From Streptomyces durmitorensis (GTDB lineage Bacteria; Actinomycetota; Actinomycetes; Streptomycetales; Streptomycetaceae): 64,000 bases of DNA. The notes beneath the pieces are model-generated. The model saw only the letters and a program-made list of their open reading frames with translations. It was not told the origin of the DNA and made no database searches. Shown in pieces: positions 60,598 through 64,000 of this stretch; position 1 is the first letter of the stretch; each line of letters opens with the position of its first letter. The stretch is taken from positions 620,001 to 684,000 of the forward strand of contig NZ_CP097289.1 in the NCBI RefSeq assembly GCF_023498005.1, in the 5' to 3' direction. The position numbers were made by a program, and so were the translations under genes.

Positions 60598-62157
60598 ATG
60601 CGCGGCGTCACCCTCTCACTCGTGGTCGGTCTGAGCCTGGCCGGGCTGCTCGCCGGAGCCGTGCCTTCGGCGGCCACCCCGTCCAAGGCCCCTCAGCTGG
60701 CTCACCCCATGTCGGCCTACGAGCGTCAGCGACTCACCTGGGGCCCCTGCTCGAAGGCGCAGACGGAGCTGAACGCCGCGGGGGCGCAGTGCGCGAAGGT
60801 GACCGTTCCCCTCGACTACTCCGCCCCCGGCGGCCGCACCCTCCAGATCGCGGTCTCGCGCATCAAGGCCAAGTCCACGTCCCACCGGCGCGGCATCCTG
60901 CTCTCCAACCCCGGTGGCCCCGGCGGCAGCGGTCTTGCCCACACCCTGGCGCTGCGGCCCGCGTTGAAGCAGGTGGCCGACGGCTACGACCTCATCGGAT
61001 TCGACCCGCGGTTCCTCGGCGAGAGTTCCCCGCTCGCCTGCGCACCGGCCGGGCCGCCGACCCCGCCCGCACCCTCGACCTCACCCCGTGCGGACTTCGA
61101 CGCATCGGTGCGGGACGCGCGGAACACGGCGCTGCGCTGCCAGGAACACGGTGACAACGCGCAACTGCTGCCGCACGCCTCCTCCCGCAATGTGGCCCGG
61201 GACATGGACGTGATCCGAGCCGCCATGGGCGAGCGGAAGCTCTCCTACTACGGCATCTCCTACGGCGCCGATCTGGGCGCCGTCTACACCCAGATGTTCC
61301 CCCGGCGCACCGACCGCATGGTCATCGACTCCTCCACTGACCCGTCGGCCACGCAGTACGAACTGTTCCAGAGCTCAGGCCAACCGGCCGAGGAAGCACT
61401 CGACGAGTGGGCCGCCTGGACCGCCCGGCACCACGGCACCTACCGCCTCGGCCGCACGGCCACCCAAGTCCGGTCGCGTGTGGAGCACTTGCTCACGCAG
61501 GCCGAGCGTCAGCCGATCGGCGTCGACGGTCAGCGTCTCAACGCCCCTGTCCTGCGGCTGCTGTTGAAGCAGCCCATCCAGCACGCGGAGAACGATCCGG
61601 TGCTGGCCGCGATCGTGCGGGACCTGGTCGACGCCGCGGCGGGCAAGCCGGTCGAGCCCGGTCCCGAGCTCGCGGCCATGCTGGAGCTCCTCGCCTCGCC
61701 CGATCTCGCGGACAGCATGGTGGGCGGGGCGCTCTTCATGTGCGGCGACGGCGGCTGGCCCGCGGGCGGTTGGCCGAAGGATCCGGAGACGTACTGGAAG
61801 AACAGTGTGCGCAGCCGCACCACCCAGCCCGTGTTCGGACCGTACGTCAACGGCATGATCGCCCCGTGTGCGTTCTGGGCCACCGAGCCCCGCGAACCGG
61901 GCACGGAGATCGCCAACGACGTAACCGTCCTGATGCTTCAGGCCCGGCACGACAACAACGTCCCCTACTCCGGAGCCCTGGCCCTGCACCGCAAGCTCAC
62001 CGGCTCACGCCTCGTCACCGCGGACATCCGCTCCCACGGTGTCTACGGGCGCGCCCTCGAAGGCCACCGCCCTGTCCCCTGCGCCGACCGCGCGGTCAAC
62101 GACTATCTGCGCACGGGAGACCTTCCCGCCCACGACATGACGTGTGCGCGGCGCTGA
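60598..62157 (+). CDS. Secreted alpha/beta-hydrolase (tripeptidyl-aminopeptidase type)
   Basis: The start ATG 60598 (AAGGAGCACG) gives 519 residues. A Sec signal peptide covers about 1-27. The hydrolase fold has GILLSNPGGPGGSGLAHTLA (oxyanion region) and the nucleophile elbow YYGISYGADLGAVY (GxSxG). The Asp is in VLMLQARHDNNVPYSGALAL and the His in SHGVYGRALEGHRPV. The late Cys residues (FMCGDGG, APCAFW, VPCADR, MTCARR) fit disulfides outside the cell. It corresponds to the Streptomyces tripeptidyl aminopeptidase/proteinase C family, releasing peptides from substrates. Confidence 0.92.
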   Translation: MRGVTLSLVVGLSLAGLLAGAVPSAATPSKAPQLAHPMSAYERQRLTWGPCSKAQTELNAAGAQCAKVTVPLDYSAPGGRTLQIAVSRIKAKSTSHRRGILLSNPGGPGGSGLAHTLALRPALKQVADGYDLIGFDPRFLGESSPLACAPAGPPTPPAPSTSPRADFDASVRDARNTALRCQEHGDNAQLLPHASSRNVARDMDVIRAAMGERKLSYYGISYGADLGAVYTQMFPRRTDRMVIDSSTDPSATQYELFQSSGQPAEEALDEWAAWTARHHGTYRLGRTATQVRSRVEHLLTQAERQPIGVDGQRLNAPVLRLLLKQPIQHAENDPVLAAIVRDLVDAAAGKPVEPGPELAAMLELLASPDLADSMVGGALFMCGDGGWPAGGWPKDPETYWKNSVRSRTTQPVFGPYVNGMIAPCAFWATEPREPGTEIANDVTVLMLQARHDNNVPYSGALALHRKLTGSRLVTADIRSHGVYGRALEGHRPVPCADRAVNDYLRTGDLPAHDMTCARR

Positions 62158-62280
62158 CTCTCGATCCGCGGCTGGGTGCGGGAGCGGCGGAAGAACCGAG
62201 CCGTTCGCGGCGGGTGTCATGTCAGGTGCCTCAATCTCCTCCTGCGCCCGCCGCCGACCCTGGCCTACCATCAGTCGGAC

Positions 62281-62643
62281 ATGGCGATACGGGAGAGGCG
62301 ACCTCAGGGCAGTGCGGTGTGCACTGTCCTCCTGGCCATGGCCTTCCTCTTCCTCATCCCCTTGCTCGGGGTCGACGGGCCGTCGGGCACCGCCCTCGCG
62401 TCGGTCACCGCGTCGGCCACCGCGTCGGCCACCGATGACCGAGTCGGCGGCCGCGGCTGTCACGAGGGCCAGAACAGGACTCCGCGCGAGGCGTTGCCCG
62501 CTCCCGAGCGGACCACCTCACCTGTCTTCGGGGCGGCACCCGCGTCGTACGAGCCACGGGACGACGTGCCCGCGCTGCCCGGAGCCTCGCCCCCGGACGC
62601 GACGTCCGTCGACCTCTACAGAACCCAGGTCATCAGAACGTAG
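62281..62643 (+). CDS. Small membrane-anchored protein of unknown function
   Basis: A 120-residue protein from ATG 62281. After RERRPQGSAV comes one hydrophobic segment (CTVLLAMAFLFLIPLLG, about 14-30) followed by a Thr/Ala/Ser-rich stretch (ASVTASATASATDD) encoded by short tandem repeats and an extracytoplasmic Pro-rich tail with one Cys. No ribosome site is clear. It may be an anchored or secreted peptide; conservation in relatives would be the main support. Confidence 0.5.
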   Translation: MAIRERRPQGSAVCTVLLAMAFLFLIPLLGVDGPSGTALASVTASATASATDDRVGGRGCHEGQNRTPREALPAPERTTSPVFGAAPASYEPRDDVPALPGASPPDATSVDLYRTQVIRT

Positions 62644-62755
62644 ACGGGATCTCTCCACCCGCACCCACGCCGACGAGACCGATCGGCACCGCCACACCAC
62701 ATTCACCGATCACAGCGATCGCATCGCATCGCATCGATCAACTGGAGAGATTCGC

Positions 62756-63325
62756 ATGCCCTTTTCCTCTTCCACCAGTTCCACCGGCACGCACACCGCG
62801 GTTCCGGGCGGCACCGGCTCCCCGCTCGCCTCCGCGCAGTCCGGCATGGACATCGGGCTCCTGCTGCTGCGCTGCGCAGTCGGCCTGACCATGGCCGTCC
62901 ACGGCACCCAGAAGCTGTTCGGCTGGTTCAACGGCGCAGGCCTCGACAGCACCGCGGGGTTCTTCGCGAGCGACGGCTACTCCGCCCCGAAGGCCATGGC
63001 CACGGTCGCCGGTCTCACCGAGACGTTCTGCGGCCTGGGTCTGGCCATCGGCCTGCTCACGCCGCTCGCCGGGGCGGGCATCGTCGGCATCATGCTCAAC
63101 GCCATCGCCATGAAGTGGGGCAACGGCTTCTTCAACCCCGCCGGCATCGAGTACGACCTGGTTCTGCTCACGGCGGCCGTGAGCCTGGCGCTAGCAGGAC
63201 CCGGCAGGTACGCCGTCGACCACTTCCTGCCCGTCCCGCGCACCCACCGCCTCTCCCACGGCATCGCCGCCGTGGCACTGGGCGCCGTCTCGGCCGCCGT
63301 CGTCCTGGTGGCCCTGCACGACTGA
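62756..63325 (+). CDS. DoxX-family membrane protein
   Basis: A 189-residue protein with four membrane helices (about 32-52, 80-100, 105-122 and 165-186) after a hydrophilic N-terminus of about 30 residues. The LLLRCAVGLTMAVHGTQKLF and AGLTETFCGLGLAIGLLTPL segments are the DoxX signature. GGAGAG precedes ATG 62756. Members take part in membrane oxidoreductase or redox-homeostasis complexes. No partner is adjacent. It is the second DoxX-type gene of the window. Confidence 0.88.
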   Translation: MPFSSSTSSTGTHTAVPGGTGSPLASAQSGMDIGLLLLRCAVGLTMAVHGTQKLFGWFNGAGLDSTAGFFASDGYSAPKAMATVAGLTETFCGLGLAIGLLTPLAGAGIVGIMLNAIAMKWGNGFFNPAGIEYDLVLLTAAVSLALAGPGRYAVDHFLPVPRTHRLSHGIAAVALGAVSAAVVLVALHD

Positions 63326-63353
63326 CCGGATGGCACTGGGCGGTTGCTTCCGG

Positions 63354-63384
63354 GCGGGCCACGGCGCCGTGCGCCGTGGCCCGC
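63354..63384. terminator. Bidirectional hairpin terminator
   Basis: Perfect 14-bp arms (63354-63367 and 63371-63384) with a CGT loop lie between the convergent DoxX and lipoprotein genes. Confidence 0.9.
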
Positions 63385-63391
63385 GCTCGCC

Positions 63392-63988
63392 TCACTCGGC
63401 GGGCAGGCTCCAGATGGCGGGCTTGGCGTCGTCCTTCTCCGCCCAGTGCACTTCCAGGTTCTTCGCGGACTCGGGAACCAGGTAGGTCTCGCACAGGACG
63501 TGACTCTCACCCTTCTTCCAGCCCTCGAGGTCCAGCGGGTCCTCGCAGCCCTGCGCGTCCTCCGCGGCGCCGATGAGCAGTCCGCCGCGGGTGCCGTCCG
63601 CCCAGACCTCCGTGGTGTCCGCGACGTCGGGGGTGTCGGTGAGCGGGGCACCGCCCTTGTGCGTGAACTTGATGTGGGCGACCGCGGGGACCAGGCCCTT
63701 GGCGTCCTCGGGATCCTGGACCAGCTTCTTGGCGTCGGCTGCCGTGCCCAGGTCGACCTTCTGGGCGGCGACGTCGTAGGTGACGGCGGCCCCGTCCTCC
63801 TCCACCTTCCCCGTGGTGCTCGCGCCGGCGGCCAGCTTCTCCTCCTTGGGCTGGGAGCTGGCGGCGCCGTCCTTGGGCTTGTCATCGGAGCCCTCCGACT
63901 TCGAGTCGCCGCCGCCACAGGCCGTCAGGGCCAGGGCGAGCACGGCGGTCGGTACGGCGAGGCGCAGTGCGGTGTTGCGGTGGAACAA
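63392..63988 (-). CDS. Secreted lipoprotein of unknown function
   Basis: A 198-residue protein starting at TTG 63988, supported by AGGAGG 5 bases upstream. The signal sequence ends in LALTAC, a lipobox, with Cys at about 24; a Lys/Asp/Ser linker follows. The folded domain (about 70-198) begins VTYDVAAQKVDLGTAADAKK and has two Cys (AQGCEDPL, HVLCETYL) that may pair. Streptomyces genomes encode several lipoproteins with this plan; function is unknown. Confidence 0.8.
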   Translation of the reverse strand: MFHRNTALRLAVPTAVLALALTACGGGDSKSEGSDDKPKDGAASSQPKEEKLAAGASTTGKVEEDGAAVTYDVAAQKVDLGTAADAKKLVQDPEDAKGLVPAVAHIKFTHKGGAPLTDTPDVADTTEVWADGTRGGLLIGAAEDAQGCEDPLDLEGWKKGESHVLCETYLVPESAKNLEVHWAEKDDAKPAIWSLPAE

Positions 63989-64000
63989 GGTGACCTCCTG

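Noticed and set aside
62731..62746. GCATC repeat before the DoxX gene
   Set aside because: Only three 5-bp units; too short to call more than local slippage.

Overview
The window is high-GC actinobacterial DNA, almost certainly from a Streptomyces chromosome arm. The supporting signs are strong third-position GC, many GTG and TTG starts, AGGAGG-type ribosome sites, the three-gene 2-methylisoborneol operon, a dense set of TetR/LacI/LysR/MarR/HxlR regulators next to the genes they probably control, and sugar ABC importers without their own ATPase. No tRNA, rRNA, CRISPR array, insertion sequence or phage gene was seen. The layout is accessory, with many small regulator-plus-target modules and little housekeeping.

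Region 1 (1-6156): the end of an SRPBCC gene, a small membrane protein, then a two-gene operon encoding a second GyrB and a ParE/ParY (5144 to 927). The pair is not beside dnaA/recF/gyrA and resembles the gyrB-parY self-resistance pairs of aminocoumarin producers. A frameshifted AraC gene follows. Region 2 (6163-12160): a DoxX-like protein, an ECF41-type sigma factor with its FAD oxidoreductase, an AlkB-type dioxygenase, a LysR regulator, a tautomerase and a cytochrome P450. Region 3 (12343-16020): a Family 2B encapsulin shell with a cNMP-binding domain, 2-methylisoborneol synthase and geranyl diphosphate 2-C-methyltransferase, ended by a strong terminator. Region 4 (16349-22227): HAD phosphatase, DeoR and MFS genes, then TetR and an MMPL exporter.

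Region 5 (22293-30823) is an alpha-glucan utilisation locus: a secreted GH87-like beta-helix enzyme, a cytoplasmic GH13 alpha-glucosidase, two permeases, a lipoprotein binding protein and a LacI repressor with a perfect palindrome over its own promoter. Region 6 (31040-37205): a small secreted protein, a DUF574 methyltransferase, then blaB-blaA divergent from a class A beta-lactamase lipoprotein (the Streptomyces cacaoi arrangement), followed by a penicillin-binding protein. Region 7 (37276-42864): RNase HI, a TetR/short-chain dehydrogenase pair, two acetyltransferases, a crotonase and a STAS protein.

Region 8 (42880-50968) is the least explained block. A LacI regulator lies upstream of an FAD oxidoreductase, a HyuA-type hydantoinase/oxoprolinase subunit without HyuB, a 191-residue protein with an HExxH motif coupled to it by an ATGA overlap, an ion-transporter-superfamily permease and a Tat-exported beta-propeller protein, all on the minus strand. 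Region 9 (51113-63988): ABM monooxygenase/ArsR, GNAT, glutamine amidotransferase, a membrane protein, an aminotransferase, MarR with an Old Yellow Enzyme lacking the usual His/Asn pair, HxlR with an NmrA-like reductase, cupin/AraC, a secreted alpha/beta-hydrolase, a small membrane protein, DoxX and a lipoprotein.

A recurring small-scale feature is short tandem duplication at gene boundaries. At 29784-29834, 35417-35469 and 48023-48095 it lies at or just after a stop codon, and at 12179-12229 it lies just before the P450 start.
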